In this document: one piece after another, positions 42,137 to 52,268 of the stretch
How the letters are laid out: each line of letters begins with the position of its first letter
How positions within the stretch are numbered: position 1 is the first letter of the stretch
NCBI RefSeq assembly: GCF_003431825.1
Contig: NZ_CP020083.1
Coordinates: 2,394,501-2,458,500 of the forward strand
Origin: Blastomonas fulva
GTDB lineage: Bacteria; Pseudomonadota; Alphaproteobacteria; Sphingomonadales; Sphingomonadaceae
DNA: 64,000 nt
Direction: 5' to 3'
The notes under the pieces: generated by a model
The model's database searches: none
The model's input: the letters and a program-made list of their open reading frames with translations, nothing else
What the model was told of the DNA's origin: nothing
Program-made: the position numbers and the translations under genes

Positions 42137-43570
42137 ATGTTCGACGGTTTTGACGCGCTGATGCTGGCACGCATTCAGTTTGCCTTCACGGTGAGCTTTC
42201 ACTTCATCTTCCCAGCCTTCTCGATCGGTCTGGCGAGCTATCTTGCTGTTCTGGAAGGGCTTTGGCTCAAGACCAACGACAGCGTGTATCTCGATCTGTT
42301 CAAGTACTGGCGCAAGATCTTCGCGATCGCCTTTGCCATGGGCGTCGTCTCGGGAATCGTGATGTCCTACCAGTTCGGCACCAACTGGTCGGTTTTTTCG
42401 GACAGGACCGGCCCCGTGATCGGCCCGCTGATGGCGTATGAGGTGCTCACCGCGTTCTTCCTCGAGGCAGGCTTTCTGGGCGTGATGCTGTTCGGAATGG
42501 ACAAGGTGGGGCGCAAACTGCACTTCACCGCGACCGCCATGGTGGCGCTGGGCACGTTCATCTCGGCATTCTGGATCCTCAGCGTCAACAGCTGGATGCA
42601 GACGCCCACCGGGTACGAGATCGCCGCAAACGGCCAGTTCATCCCCGGTGACAGCTGGATGGCGATCATCTTCAACCCCAGCTTTCCCTATCGCCTGGTT
42701 CACACTGTCATGGCGGCGTATCTCACCACCGCGTTCGTCGTAGGTGCGGTGGGGGCGTTTCACCTGCTCAAGGACAAGGCCGATCATCGCGCGCGGCGGA
42801 TGTTCTCGATGGCGATGTGGATGGCGGCTTTGGTCGCTCCCTTGCAGATTTTCGCAGGCGACATGCACGGGCTCAACACATTGGAGCATCAGCCCGCCAA
42901 GGTGATGGCGATGGAGGGGCATTACGACAGCCACCCCGATGGCGCGCCGCTGATCCTGTTCGGCATCCCCAACAGCGCCGAAAAGCGGGTCGATTATGCG
43001 ATAGCAATCCCCAAGGTCTCCTCCTTGATCCTCAAGCACGACCTCAACGCGCCGCTTGCAGGGCTGGACACCATTCCTGCGAACAAGCAGCCGCCGGTCG
43101 GCATGGTGTTCTGGTCGTTCCGGATCATGGTCGGCATCGGCTTTGCGATGCTGGGAATCGGCGTGTTCAGCCTGCTCGCGCGGGTGCGCGGCAAGCTCTA
43201 CGAGTGGAGCTGGCTGCACCGCGCAGCGATGGTCATGGGCCCATCGGGCTTTGTTGCGGTGATTGCGGGCTGGGTTACCACCGAGGTCGGCCGCCAGCCT
43301 TACACCGTCTATGGCCTGCTGACGACCGCGGACAGCGTCTCGCCGCTCGCCGCTCCGGCGGTGGGGGCATCTCTGCTGGCGTTCGTGATCACCTATTTCA
43401 TCATGTTCGGCGCAGGCACGCTGTATATCCTCAAGCTGATGAGCAAACCTGCGACCGGACATGAGGAAGCGGCCGCTTCCGGCCCGTTGCGCAGCGCGGG
43501 CATCACCCCTGCATCCGCCGACAGTTCGCGCCGTGGTCAGAGCGCCACCATGCTGGAGAAGGGCGCATGA
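42137..43570 (+). CDS. cioA: Cytochrome bd-type quinol oxidase subunit I (CioA)
   Basis: 477 residues. The start LMLARIQFAFTVSFHFIFPAFSIGLASYLAVLEG has the conserved haem-ligand His. Multiple membrane helices follow (for example FFLEAGFLGVMLFGMDKVG and VMAAYLTTAFVVGAVGAFHLL), and GRQPYTVYGLLTTADSVSP near the end is the CydA signature. The quinone loop is short, the mark of cyanide-insensitive bd oxidases. It reduces O2 to water from quinol without pumping protons. cioB overlaps by four bases. Confidence 0.95.
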   Translation: MFDGFDALMLARIQFAFTVSFHFIFPAFSIGLASYLAVLEGLWLKTNDSVYLDLFKYWRKIFAIAFAMGVVSGIVMSYQFGTNWSVFSDRTGPVIGPLMAYEVLTAFFLEAGFLGVMLFGMDKVGRKLHFTATAMVALGTFISAFWILSVNSWMQTPTGYEIAANGQFIPGDSWMAIIFNPSFPYRLVHTVMAAYLTTAFVVGAVGAFHLLKDKADHRARRMFSMAMWMAALVAPLQIFAGDMHGLNTLEHQPAKVMAMEGHYDSHPDGAPLILFGIPNSAEKRVDYAIAIPKVSSLILKHDLNAPLAGLDTIPANKQPPVGMVFWSFRIMVGIGFAMLGIGVFSLLARVRGKLYEWSWLHRAAMVMGPSGFVAVIAGWVTTEVGRQPYTVYGLLTTADSVSPLAAPAVGASLLAFVITYFIMFGAGTLYILKLMSKPATGHEEAAASGPLRSAGITPASADSSRRGQSATMLEKGA

Positions 43571-44568
43571 ACATCGACCTGACGATCGTCTGGGCGTTCA
43601 TCATCGCCTTTGCGGTGTTCGCTTACGTCGTGATGGACGGGTTCGACCTGGGCATCGGCATCATCTTCCCGGCACTCGGGCGCGGGGCGGAGCGCGACAA
43701 GGCGATGAACACGGTAGCCCCCGTATGGGATGGCAACGAGACCTGGCTGGTGCTGGGCGGGGGAGGGCTGCTCGCGGCGTTTCCGCTCGCCTATGCGATC
43801 ATCCTGCCCGCCATCTACCCGCCGATCATCGCGATGCTGCTGGGCCTCGTGCTGCGCGGCGTGGCGTTCGAGGGGCGCTGGCGCGACCCCAATCACCAGC
43901 CATTCTGGGACTTTTCGTTCACTGCAGGGTCGTTCGTCGCAGCCTTTGCGCAAGGGGTGACGCTGGGCGCCCTGCTGCAGGGGGTCGAGGTCGAAGGCCG
44001 CGCCTATGCCGGCGGCTGGCTCGACTGGCTGAGCCTCTATTCGGTGCTCACCGGTGTCGGCACGGTGATCGGATATGGCCTGCTGGGATCGACCTGGCTG
44101 ATCATGAAGACCGAAGGAGTGGTGCAGGACCATGCCTTCCGGATGAGCTGGAAGCTGTTTCCGGCAACGCTGCTCGCTTTGGGTGCGGTCAGCCTTTACA
44201 CGCCGTTCCTGGAGGGCGAGTACTGGAACCGTTGGTTCACCTTCCCCAATGTGCTGTTCTCCGCGCAGGTGCCGGTGCTGGTCGCGCTGATCACCTTCCT
44301 GCTCTACCGCGCGCTCAAGCTGCGACGCGATTACGCGCCGTTCCTGCTCACGCTGGCGCTGTTCCTTTTGGGCATGATCGGCCTGGGGATCAGCATGTTC
44401 CCCTATGTCGTGCCCGACGAGATCACGATCTGGGACGCCGCGACGCATCCAAGCAGCCAGATGTTCATGCTGGTCGGCACGCTGTTCATCGTGCCTTTGA
44501 TCATCGGCTATACCGGCTGGGCGTACTGGGTGTTCCGCGGCAAGGTGGGCGACGAGGGATATCATTGA
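43567..44568 (+). CDS. cioB: Cytochrome bd-type quinol oxidase subunit II (CioB)
   Basis: 333 residues, about eight membrane helices. YVVMDGFDLGIGIIFPALGRGAERDKAMNTVAPVWDGNETWLVLGGGGLLAAFP is the CydB signature. LIIGYTGWAYWVFRGKVGDEGYH closes it. It forms the heterodimer with CioA. Starts in an ATGA overlap with cioA and ends in an overlap with the DUF2474 gene, so all three are translated together. Confidence 0.95.
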   Translation: MNIDLTIVWAFIIAFAVFAYVVMDGFDLGIGIIFPALGRGAERDKAMNTVAPVWDGNETWLVLGGGGLLAAFPLAYAIILPAIYPPIIAMLLGLVLRGVAFEGRWRDPNHQPFWDFSFTAGSFVAAFAQGVTLGALLQGVEVEGRAYAGGWLDWLSLYSVLTGVGTVIGYGLLGSTWLIMKTEGVVQDHAFRMSWKLFPATLLALGAVSLYTPFLEGEYWNRWFTFPNVLFSAQVPVLVALITFLLYRALKLRRDYAPFLLTLALFLLGMIGLGISMFPYVVPDEITIWDAATHPSSQMFMLVGTLFIVPLIIGYTGWAYWVFRGKVGDEGYH

Positions 44569-44714
44569 TGCGTCTGCCCGATGCCGATGATCCTGATCGC
44601 GGCGATGCCCGCCCGCTGGCGCAAAAGCTGGGCTGGATGGCTGCGATCTGGCTGATGTCTGTGGGTTTCATCGGCGTTGTCGCCTATGCGATCCGCTGGT
44701 GGATCCATGGCTGA
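44568..44714 (+). CDS. DUF2474-type small subunit of the cyanide-insensitive oxidase
   Basis: 48 residues: MRLPDADDPDRGDARPLAQ, then one transmembrane helix (LGWMAAIWLMSVGFIGVVAYAIRWW). ATG 44568 overlaps the cioB TGA by one base. DUF2474 proteins are the counterpart of CydX, the third subunit that stabilises bd oxidases. Identified by position, size and topology. The gene is too short for a routine ORF listing. Confidence 0.88.
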   Translation: MRLPDADDPDRGDARPLAQKLGWMAAIWLMSVGFIGVVAYAIRWWIHG

Positions 44715-44770
44715 CGCGTATTCCGCTAATCCGGTCGGCAAGCGCCGCAAAACATGATAGCCTTTGGCGC

Positions 44771-45190
44771 ATGGCTCACCCTGCTGCCGATGACCCGCCA
44801 CCTGCCGCATCGCCCGGTCCGCTGCCCGATGATTCGGTGGCGGTGCGCGGCTTTCGCCTGATCGAGCACATCCTGCTGATTCTGGTTGCGCTGATGACGC
44901 TGGGGGCGGCGGGTATCGAGGTGGGGGGCATCCTCGCGGCGCGGACCATCTCGCTCGCCGATATCCTGCTGATGTTCCTCTATACCGAGGTGATCGGGAT
45001 GATCGCGGTGTTCTATACCGGGCGCGGGTCGCCGTTCGTCTATCCTATCTTCATCGCGATCACCGCGCTGGCGCGGTTGATCGTGCTGCAGGGCAAGGAC
45101 ATGGCGCCGGACAAGATCCTGTTCGAAGCCGGCGCAATCCTGCTGCTCGCCATCGCCGCCGTGGTCATCACCCGCGCGGGCAGGGCCTGA
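44771..45190 (+). CDS. psiE: PsiE-family phosphate-starvation-inducible membrane protein
   Basis: 139 residues from ATG 44771. FRLIEHILLILVALMTLGAAGIEV, TISLADILLMFLYTEVIGMIAVFYTGRGSPFVYPIFIAITALARLIVL and FEAGAILLLAIAAVVITRAG give four membrane helices and match PsiE. In E. coli it is induced by phosphate starvation through PhoB; its biochemical role is unknown. No Pho box is evident in the short upstream gap. Confidence 0.85.
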   Translation: MAHPAADDPPPAASPGPLPDDSVAVRGFRLIEHILLILVALMTLGAAGIEVGGILAARTISLADILLMFLYTEVIGMIAVFYTGRGSPFVYPIFIAITALARLIVLQGKDMAPDKILFEAGAILLLAIAAVVITRAGRA

Positions 45191-45297
45191 AACGGCTGCA
45201 GGGTTATCCGGCCCGTCCTGACGGAGTTGCACTTGACCGCAGCCGCCGCGCTGGCATGAAGGCCGCAAGCGCGTACCCAGCAAGGCCAGCCCCGCAT

Positions 45298-45855
45298 ATG
45301 ACCACCGACAAGCTCTACATCAGCGCCAACAGCCTGCTCGAGGACAGCTATCGCCTTGCTATGCAGGTGATCGACAGCGGCTACCAGCCCACCCACATCG
45401 TCGGCATCTGGCGCGGCGGCGCGCCGGTGGGGATCGCGGTGCAGGAACTGATGGAATATCACGGCATCAACGCCGATCACATCGCGATCCGCACCGCCAG
45501 CTATTACGGCATAGACCAGCAGAGCAAGGACGTGCGCGTCTATGCGCTGGGCTATCTGATCGACACTTTGTGCCCCGAGGACCGGCTGCTGGTGGTCGAC
45601 GATGTGTTCGATAGCGGCCGCTCGATCCGCGCTTTCATCCACGAGCTGGCCGCCAAGTGCCGCTACAACATGCCACACGACTGGCGGATCGCCACGGTCT
45701 ATTACAAGCCCTCGCGCAATGTCACCGATTTGTCGCCGCACTTTTTCGTGCACGAGACCGAACAGTGGCTGGTATTCCCGCACGAGATCGCCGGGCTGAG
45801 TGTCGAGGAAATCCGGGCGCACAAGCCCGGGGCAAGCATCATTCTGGGGGAGTAG
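45298..45855 (+). CDS. Hypoxanthine/guanine-type phosphoribosyltransferase
   Basis: 185 residues from ATG 45298 (MTTDKLYISANSLLEDSYRLAM). The substrate loop VGIWRGGAPVGIAVQE and PRPP motif LLVVDDVFDSGRSIRAF are clear for the purine/xanthine phosphoribosyltransferase family. It makes a nucleotide from a base and PRPP. It is followed by adenine deaminase (45958), whose product is hypoxanthine, so together they can salvage adenine to IMP. A dispersed repeat lies between. Exact base (hypoxanthine, guanine or xanthine) not decided. Confidence 0.88.
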   Translation: MTTDKLYISANSLLEDSYRLAMQVIDSGYQPTHIVGIWRGGAPVGIAVQELMEYHGINADHIAIRTASYYGIDQQSKDVRVYALGYLIDTLCPEDRLLVVDDVFDSGRSIRAFIHELAAKCRYNMPHDWRIATVYYKPSRNVTDLSPHFFVHETEQWLVFPHEIAGLSVEEIRAHKPGASIILGE

Positions 45856-45864
45856 GGGGGCTGA

Positions 45865-47034
<1,170 letters not shown>

Positions 47035-47046
47035 GCGCGCCTGTGC

Positions 47047-47733
47047 TTACCGCTCGGAGAGGTAGTAGCGCTCGACTTCGGCGAGGTTGTCGTCGAGTTC
47101 GTAGACAATCGGCTGGCCGGTGGGGATTTCGAGCGATGTGATGGCATCATCGGCGATGCCCGACAGGTGCTTGACCAAGGCGCGCAGCGAATTGCCATGG
47201 GCAGAGATGATCACGCGCTTTCCGGCCTTGAGTTCGGGCGCGATGCGGCTTTCCCAATAGGGCAGCACCCGGTCGATGGTGTCCTTGAGGCTTTCGGTGT
47301 TGGGGATCGCGATGCCGGCGTAGCGACGGTCCTTGGACAGGTCGAATTCCGATCCGGCCTCCATCGGCGGCGGCGGGATATCGAAGCTGCGCCGCCAGAT
47401 ATGGACCTGCTCGTCGCCATGCCTGGCCGCTGTCTCAGCCTTGTCGAGCCCGGTGAGGCCGCCATAATGGCGCTCGTTGAGCCGCCAGTCCTTCTCCACC
47501 GGCAGCCACAGCCGGGTCATTTCCTCGAGCGCCAGATTGAGCGTCTTGATGGCCCGCGTTTGCAGCGAGGTGAAGGCGATGTCGAAATCGAGCCCCTTGT
47601 CGCGCATCAGCCGGCCCGCCGCGCGTGCTTCCTCGGCGCCCTTTTCGGTCACATCGACATCCCACCAGCCGGTGAACCGGTTCTCCAGGTTCCATTGCGA
47701 CTGGCCGTGGCGGATGAGGACGAGTTGCGGCAT
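47047..47733 (-). CDS. gpmA: 2,3-bisphosphoglycerate-dependent phosphoglycerate mutase
   Basis: 228 residues from ATG 47733 ([32 protein letters not shown]). RHG with the phospho-His, [20 protein letters not shown] and [20 protein letters not shown] with the second His are complete. It interconverts 3- and 2-phosphoglycerate in glycolysis. It is convergent with the deaminase gene, 12 bases between stops. The frame extension to 47763 is dropped. Confidence 0.96.
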   Translation of the reverse strand: MPQLVLIRHGQSQWNLENRFTGWWDVDVTEKGAEEARAAGRLMRDKGLDFDIAFTSLQTRAIKTLNLALEEMTRLWLPVEKDWRLNERHYGGLTGLDKAETAARHGDEQVHIWRRSFDIPPPPMEAGSEFDLSKDRRYAGIAIPNTESLKDTIDRVLPYWESRIAPELKAGKRVIISAHGNSLRALVKHLSGIADDAITSLEIPTGQPIVYELDDNLAEVERYYLSER

Positions 47734-47802
47734 CGGGGCGTCTCCTGTTTCTGTTGCCGCCACCTAGCGCCGATGCAAGCCAGAGAAAACCCGTTTTCCA
47801 AT

Positions 47803-47884
47803 CGTCATTCCCGCGAACGCGGGAATCCCGCTTTTTCGCGACGTCAGCGGCAGAAGCGGGACCCCCGCATGCGCGGGGGTGACG
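47803..47884. repeat. Dispersed intergenic palindromic repeat, copy 5
   Basis: An 82-bp copy between gpmA start and the P450 stop with all stems intact: ATTCCCGCG/CGCGGGAAT, CCCGCTT/AAGCGGG, ACCCCCGC/GCGGGGGT, closed by CGTC/GACG. With copy 2 this defines the element best. Confidence 0.93.
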
Positions 47885-47899
47885 CAGAAGGCGGCGGGG

Positions 47900-49321
47900 T
47901 TAAAGTGTCTCGAAGCGCACCTTCAGTCCATCCTTGGGCTGCGGGATCGGCCAGGCCTGCCAGCCTGGCTCATAGCCCGGCTCGATGACGATGCGGTGCT
48001 GGCTGAGCACATGGTGCAGCAGCACCTTGATCTGCATGTACGCAAAGTGCAGCCCCAGGCACATATGCGCACCGCCGCCAAACGGCACCCAGGCGTATTT
48101 GTGGCGGTTGCGCGTCGCTTCGGGGGTGAAGCGCAGGGGATCGAACCTGTGCGGCTCGGGCCAGTGCTCTTCCTGCTTGTGGGTATAGGCCGCGCTGATG
48201 CTGACCGGAGTGCCCGCAGGGATGCGATAGCCGCCGAACTCGAAATCCTTGAGCGCGCGGCGCGGGGTCGAGGGCACCGGCGGGATCAGCCGCAGCGCTT
48301 CCTTGAATGCCATTTCGGTGAGCTCGAGATTGGGGAGCGCGTCATAGGGCATCGGCGCACCGGCAGGCGCATGCTCCAGCAGCTCGGCGCGAATCCTGTC
48401 CTGCCATTCGGGGTTCTTGGCGAGCAGCCAGATCAGCGAGCTTGCCGACGAGGTGATGGTGTCGTGCGCCGCCATCATCAGGAAGTTCATGTGATCGACC
48501 ACCTCGTCGGTGGTGAGCAAACTGCCATCATCGCGCGTGGCGCGGCAGAACTGGCTGAACATGTCCGGCCCCTGCTGCTCGCGCCGCTGCAGCACCTGCG
48601 GGGTGAAATAGTCGACCAGGAATTTGCGTCCCGCCACGCCCTTGCCCATCTTGGTGAAGGGCAAAGGACGGCGCACCACGCCGATCGAGGCCTGCACCAT
48701 GTCGACGAACGCGGTATTGATCTTGTCGGCTTCGGGGCCCCAGGGGATGCCGAGAAACGATGTCGCGGCCAGATCGAGCGTCAGCTTCTTGATCTCGGAG
48801 TAGAAGGTGATGTCCTTGTTCGACCATTGCAACACGCGCGCGCCGATGCCCTCGTTGAGCGATTCGGCATAATGGCGCATCGGCGCGGGCTTGAAGGCGA
48901 TCGACAGCGCACGCCGGTCGGCGCGGTGATGATCGAAGTCCATCAGCATCAGTCCGCGCGGGAACAGCAGGTTGAGCACCGGGCCCCAGCCTTGCTCGGA
49001 CGAGAACACCTTGTCGCGATCGAACAGTACCAGCTCGTTCGCATCCGCGCCGAACAGCGCGACCTGACGGCGACCGAAGGCATTGGTGCGGTAGACGGGG
49101 CCGTATTTGGCGCGCATTTCATTGCCGAACCCTTCCGGGTCGGCGAGCATCCTGAGCGTCACGCCCAGGATCGGCAGGCCATCCTCGCCCGGAATATGAT
49201 CTAGCGCGTTGCTGCCGGGCAGGCGGGTCCAGTGCGGGTTGCCGCTGTCGCGCTGGATGCTGTGGTCGGGAAACATCTCGCGCTGGGCAGCAGGCGCTTG
49301 GGGAGCAAGGACGGTGGCCAT
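47900..49321 (-). CDS. Cytochrome P450
   Basis: 473 residues. The I-helix oxygen site is MMAAHDTITSSAS, the K-helix ExxR is in FKEALRLIPPVPSTPRRAL, and the haem loop is FGGGAHMCLGLHFAYMQIK with the cysteine thiolate. HHRADRRALSIAFKPAPMRHYAE is the C-helix region. It is soluble by appearance and would need external ferredoxin and reductase partners, none adjacent. Substrate unknown; sphingomonad P450s often act on terpenoids, steroids or aromatics. An inverted repeat AAATACCAA...TTGGTATTT lies upstream. Confidence 0.94.
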   Translation of the reverse strand: MATVLAPQAPAAQREMFPDHSIQRDSGNPHWTRLPGSNALDHIPGEDGLPILGVTLRMLADPEGFGNEMRAKYGPVYRTNAFGRRQVALFGADANELVLFDRDKVFSSEQGWGPVLNLLFPRGLMLMDFDHHRADRRALSIAFKPAPMRHYAESLNEGIGARVLQWSNKDITFYSEIKKLTLDLAATSFLGIPWGPEADKINTAFVDMVQASIGVVRRPLPFTKMGKGVAGRKFLVDYFTPQVLQRREQQGPDMFSQFCRATRDDGSLLTTDEVVDHMNFLMMAAHDTITSSASSLIWLLAKNPEWQDRIRAELLEHAPAGAPMPYDALPNLELTEMAFKEALRLIPPVPSTPRRALKDFEFGGYRIPAGTPVSISAAYTHKQEEHWPEPHRFDPLRFTPEATRNRHKYAWVPFGGGAHMCLGLHFAYMQIKVLLHHVLSQHRIVIEPGYEPGWQAWPIPQPKDGLKVRFETL

Positions 49322-49356
49322 GGGGGAATCCTCTGCACGGTTTTAATTGAGCCATT

Positions 49357-49435
49357 AAATACCAACTGACACCAATGTTAGCAAGCACTGTCTGACGGCT
49401 GGAAAATCATTCATCGTTAATTCAACTTGGTATTT
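49357..49435. other. Spaced inverted repeat in the P450 / lipoprotein divergent region
   Basis: AAATACCAA (49357-49365) and TTGGTATTT (49427-49435) form a 9-bp inverted repeat 61 bases apart within an AT-rich zone. Each arm lies close to one of the two divergent genes, so it could be paired binding sites of one regulator. A single case; chance is possible. Confidence 0.35.
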
Positions 49436-49505
49436 GTATGAACAAACTACCGGGGCTCCGCTCCGCCGGCCCGCCGCGCCAGGACTTGCGGCGAGACAGG
49501 AAACC

Positions 49506-50444
49506 TTGGCTTTGACCCAATCTGCATTTCTTGAAAAGATCCGCATCCCGTCCCTTGGCCGGCGTGTCGTCCGTATCGCCGCTGTCGCGCTGGGCGCGGT
49601 CTCGCTGTCGGCCTGCGCCTATGGCGTGGGCGATTATGGCGGCTATGGTGGCGTTTCCGTGGGCGTGGGCAGCGGCGGCTATGCCGGTGGCTATGACCCT
49701 TATTGCGACGCCTATTCGGCCTGGGACGGCTTTTATGGCTGCGACGCCGGGCTGGGCTTTGGCCAGATCGGCTTTGGCGGCGGCTATTGGGACAATTTCT
49801 ATTATCCCGGCTATGGCACGTGGATCTACGACCGCCCCGGCGGACGTCGCTTTGCGATGCAGAACCGGCACCGGCAGTATTGGGGTCAGCAGCGCTGGCA
49901 GTATCAGCAGCAGCGCCGCGGCGGCCGCCAGGAATTCCGCCAGGATCGGCGTGACGACCGCCGCGACTATCGTCGCGAGAACCGGCGCGAGACGCTCGAT
50001 GATCGCCGCGACTGGCGCCAGGAACGCCGCAACAATGCCGGCGAGGTTCCGCGCACCCGGCAGGGCGAGCGCGAGCGTATGGGCGGCCTGACCCCCGAGG
50101 ATCGCCAGCGTCGCATGGAACGCTGGGAGCAGCGCCAGCAGGATGCCATCGGCCAGCCCCGTCAGGGGCGCGAGGGACGTCGCAACTGGCAGGGCAATGG
50201 CGGAGCCGGCAATGGCCAGAGCATCGAGGGTCGCCAGGGTTTGGAAGGTCGGCAGGGCAGGCGCGGCGAGGGCCGCCAGCGCCCGACAATGCGCCAGCCT
50301 TCTCCCCAGGCACAGCCCGGCGGCGCACCCCCGCGCGCCGAGCGTCCGCAGCGTCAGCAGCGGATCGACCGGTCGCCGGGATCTGCGCCGCGTACTGTCC
50401 CCGACATGTCGGGACTGCGGCCACAGGACATGCAGGAAAACTGA
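49506..50444 (+). CDS. Gly/Tyr- and Arg/Gln-rich lipoprotein, function unknown
   Basis: 312 residues using TTG 49506 (LALTQSAFLEKIRIPSLGRR) with ACAGGAAA ahead; no ATG start is in frame, and TTG 49434 or 49512 remain possible. A lipoprotein signal reaches LSAC (residue about 36). A Gly/Tyr-rich part (VGDYGGYGGVSVGVGSGGYAGGYDPY) is followed by a long basic, Gln/Arg-rich region (RRGGRQEFRQDRRDDRRDYRREN) resembling the 17-kDa-type protein at 6477. Likely a surface lipoprotein, function unknown. A hairpin follows the stop. Confidence 0.65.
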   Translation: MALTQSAFLEKIRIPSLGRRVVRIAAVALGAVSLSACAYGVGDYGGYGGVSVGVGSGGYAGGYDPYCDAYSAWDGFYGCDAGLGFGQIGFGGGYWDNFYYPGYGTWIYDRPGGRRFAMQNRHRQYWGQQRWQYQQQRRGGRQEFRQDRRDDRRDYRRENRRETLDDRRDWRQERRNNAGEVPRTRQGERERMGGLTPEDRQRRMERWEQRQQDAIGQPRQGREGRRNWQGNGGAGNGQSIEGRQGLEGRQGRRGEGRQRPTMRQPSPQAQPGGAPPRAERPQRQQRIDRSPGSAPRTVPDMSGLRPQDMQEN

Positions 50445-50494
50445 TCGCCTGATCGGCTGCTGACGCAGTCGCGCAGCCCGATCGGCCAGCGGCA

Positions 50495-50524
50495 CAAGGG
50501 CCACCGAAACACCGGTGGCCCTTG
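50495..50524. terminator. Strong hairpin after the Gly/Arg-rich lipoprotein gene
   Basis: A perfect 12-bp stem CAAGGGCCACCG/CGGTGGCCCTTG with a six-base loop, 50 bases after the stop and 32 bases before the next ATG. No T-run follows, so it may be a terminator or an mRNA end-protecting element. Confidence 0.65.
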
Positions 50525-50556
50525 TGACCCGCCCCAAATGCCCTATCATTGAGGGC

Positions 50557-51549
50557 ATGGTACAATTTTCATTGCTCGACCAGTCGGTGCGCTTCGCCGA
50601 TGTCCCTGCCGCCACCGCGCTTTCCGGCACGCTGGAGGCCGCGCGCCTGGCCGACCGGCTGGGCTATCACCGGCTGTGGGTGTCCGAGCATCACGCCAGC
50701 CGCTTCCTGTGCGGCAGCGCGCCGGAAATCCTGATGGCGGCGATGGGCGCGCATACCTCGCGGATCCGTCTGGGGTCGGGCGGGGTGATGCTGCCGCATT
50801 ACAGCGCCTACAAGGTCGCCGAGCAGTTTGCAGTGCTGAGCAACCTCTATCCCGACCGGATCGATCTGGGCGTGGGTCGTGCGCCCGGCGGCGAGATGCG
50901 GGTCGCAGCGGCCCTGTCTGCGCCGCACCCGCCCTCGTTCCGCGATTTCCCCCAGCAGGTGGCCGATCTGGTCGGCTACATGACCGGGGATCTTGCCGAG
51001 CCGCGGCTCAGCCCCGAACCGGCGGGCGACATTCCGGTGTGGATCCTCGGCACCAGCCCCGACAGCGCGGTGCTCGCAGCGCAACTGGGGCTGCCTTATG
51101 CGCTCGCCTTGTTCATCAACCCGCAGGCAACGCCGGGGCTGACCGAGCTGTACCGCCACAATTTCCGCCCCAGCGCGACGCTGGACAAGCCCTATGTCAT
51201 GCTCGCGACCACCGCCTTTGCCTGTGACGATGCCGATCAGGCCGATCTGCTGCGCAAGAATTATTTCCTCAACATCGCGCGGTTGCTCGGAGGCGGGCTT
51301 CAGCCTGCGGTGTCGCCCGAGGAAAGCCGCGATATGGGCTTTACCGAGCGCGAGGCGATGATCATCGGCGCGCAGGCGCGGATCGCTGCCTTCGGCACGC
51401 CCGATGTGGTGCGCGACAAGGTGGGGGCTTTGGTCGAGGCGTTCAGTGCGGACGAGGTGATGATCTCGTGCAACGCCTATCACCATGCCGACCGGATGCG
51501 CGCGATCGAACTGTTCGCGCGCAGCTTCGAGATGGCCGAGGCGGCCTGA
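50557..51549 (+). CDS. LLM-class flavin-dependent oxidoreductase
   Basis: 330 residues from ATG 50557 (MVQFSLLDQSVRFADVPAATALSGTLEAARLADRLGYHRLWVSEHH). The luciferase-like fold continues PEILMAAMGAHTSRIRLGSGGVMLPHYSAYKVAEQFAVLSNLYPDRIDLGVGRAPGG and PVWILGTSPDSAVLAAQLGLPYALALF. It matches the bacterial luciferase-like MsnO8/YhbW group of FMN-dependent monooxygenases, of mostly unknown substrates. It begins a plus-strand run of four genes: pseudouridine synthase, arfB, fRMsr. Confidence 0.92.
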   Translation: MVQFSLLDQSVRFADVPAATALSGTLEAARLADRLGYHRLWVSEHHASRFLCGSAPEILMAAMGAHTSRIRLGSGGVMLPHYSAYKVAEQFAVLSNLYPDRIDLGVGRAPGGEMRVAAALSAPHPPSFRDFPQQVADLVGYMTGDLAEPRLSPEPAGDIPVWILGTSPDSAVLAAQLGLPYALALFINPQATPGLTELYRHNFRPSATLDKPYVMLATTAFACDDADQADLLRKNYFLNIARLLGGGLQPAVSPEESRDMGFTEREAMIIGAQARIAAFGTPDVVRDKVGALVEAFSADEVMISCNAYHHADRMRAIELFARSFEMAEAA

Positions 51550-51554
51550 CGATC

Positions 51555-52268
51555 ATGGGTTTTCACACACCAGCCTTTTGCGTCGCCGAGACGCTGCCGT
51601 TCATGGATGGCGAGGCGATCGTCATCGACAAGCCCGCGGGGCTTCCGGTCACCCAGCCGCGCAAGGGCGGGCGCAGTCTCGACGATTATCTCGTCCAGTT
51701 GCGCTTCGGCTTCCAGCGGTCGCCGACGGCTGTGCATCGGCTCGATCAGGACACGTCTGGCTGTCTGTTGCTGGCGCGCCACGCCAAGGCGGCCAAGCGC
51801 TTCGGAGCGGCGTTCGAGAGCGGCGCGGTGGAGAAGACCTATCTCGGGATCGTCGAGGGCGACCTCGATAACGACTTCGGCACGATCGACATCGCGCTGG
51901 GCAAGACCAGCACTGCCGAAGCTGGCTGGCGGATCGTGCCCGACGCCGCCGGCAAGCGCGCGGTGACTCACTGGAAGCGGATCGCGGCGACAGGAGGGCG
52001 GACGCTCGTCGAGTTCCGCCCCGAGACCGGACGCACCCACCAGATTCGCGTGCATGCGCTGCACGGGCTGGGCAAGCCGCTGCTCGGCGATCCGTTTTAC
52101 GGCAAGAGCTATTCCTCGGGCCTGATGCTGCATGCAGCGGGGCTGGTGGTGCCGCGCGGGGACAAGCCGCCAGTGCTCGCCGCCGCACCGATGCCCAGGC
52201 GCTTCATCGATCTGGGATTTGGCCCCCAGCAAGACCAGAGCGTGGCCGAGGCGGCAGGCGATGAATGA
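51555..52268 (+). CDS. RluA-family pseudouridine synthase
   Basis: 237 residues from ATG 51555. EAIVIDKPAGLPVTQPRKGG and VHRLDQDTSGCLLLARHAKAAKRFGAAFESGAVEKTYLGIVEG (catalytic Asp in HRLD) and FRPETGRTHQIRVHALHGLGKPLLGD are the RluA signature. It lacks an S4 domain and is short, like RluA/RluC-type single-domain enzymes acting on 23S rRNA or tRNA. The start is five bases after the LLM stop; its end overlaps arfB. Target uridine not decidable. Confidence 0.92.
   Translation: MGFHTPAFCVAETLPFMDGEAIVIDKPAGLPVTQPRKGGRSLDDYLVQLRFGFQRSPTAVHRLDQDTSGCLLLARHAKAAKRFGAAFESGAVEKTYLGIVEGDLDNDFGTIDIALGKTSTAEAGWRIVPDAAGKRAVTHWKRIAATGGRTLVEFRPETGRTHQIRVHALHGLGKPLLGDPFYGKSYSSGLMLHAAGLVVPRGDKPPVLAAAPMPRRFIDLGFGPQQDQSVAEAAGDE

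Noticed and set aside
43461..44714. A 417-residue frame overlapping cioB
   Set aside because: Arg-rich alternative frame of cioB; only its last 49 codons, from ATG 44568, encode a real product (DUF2474).
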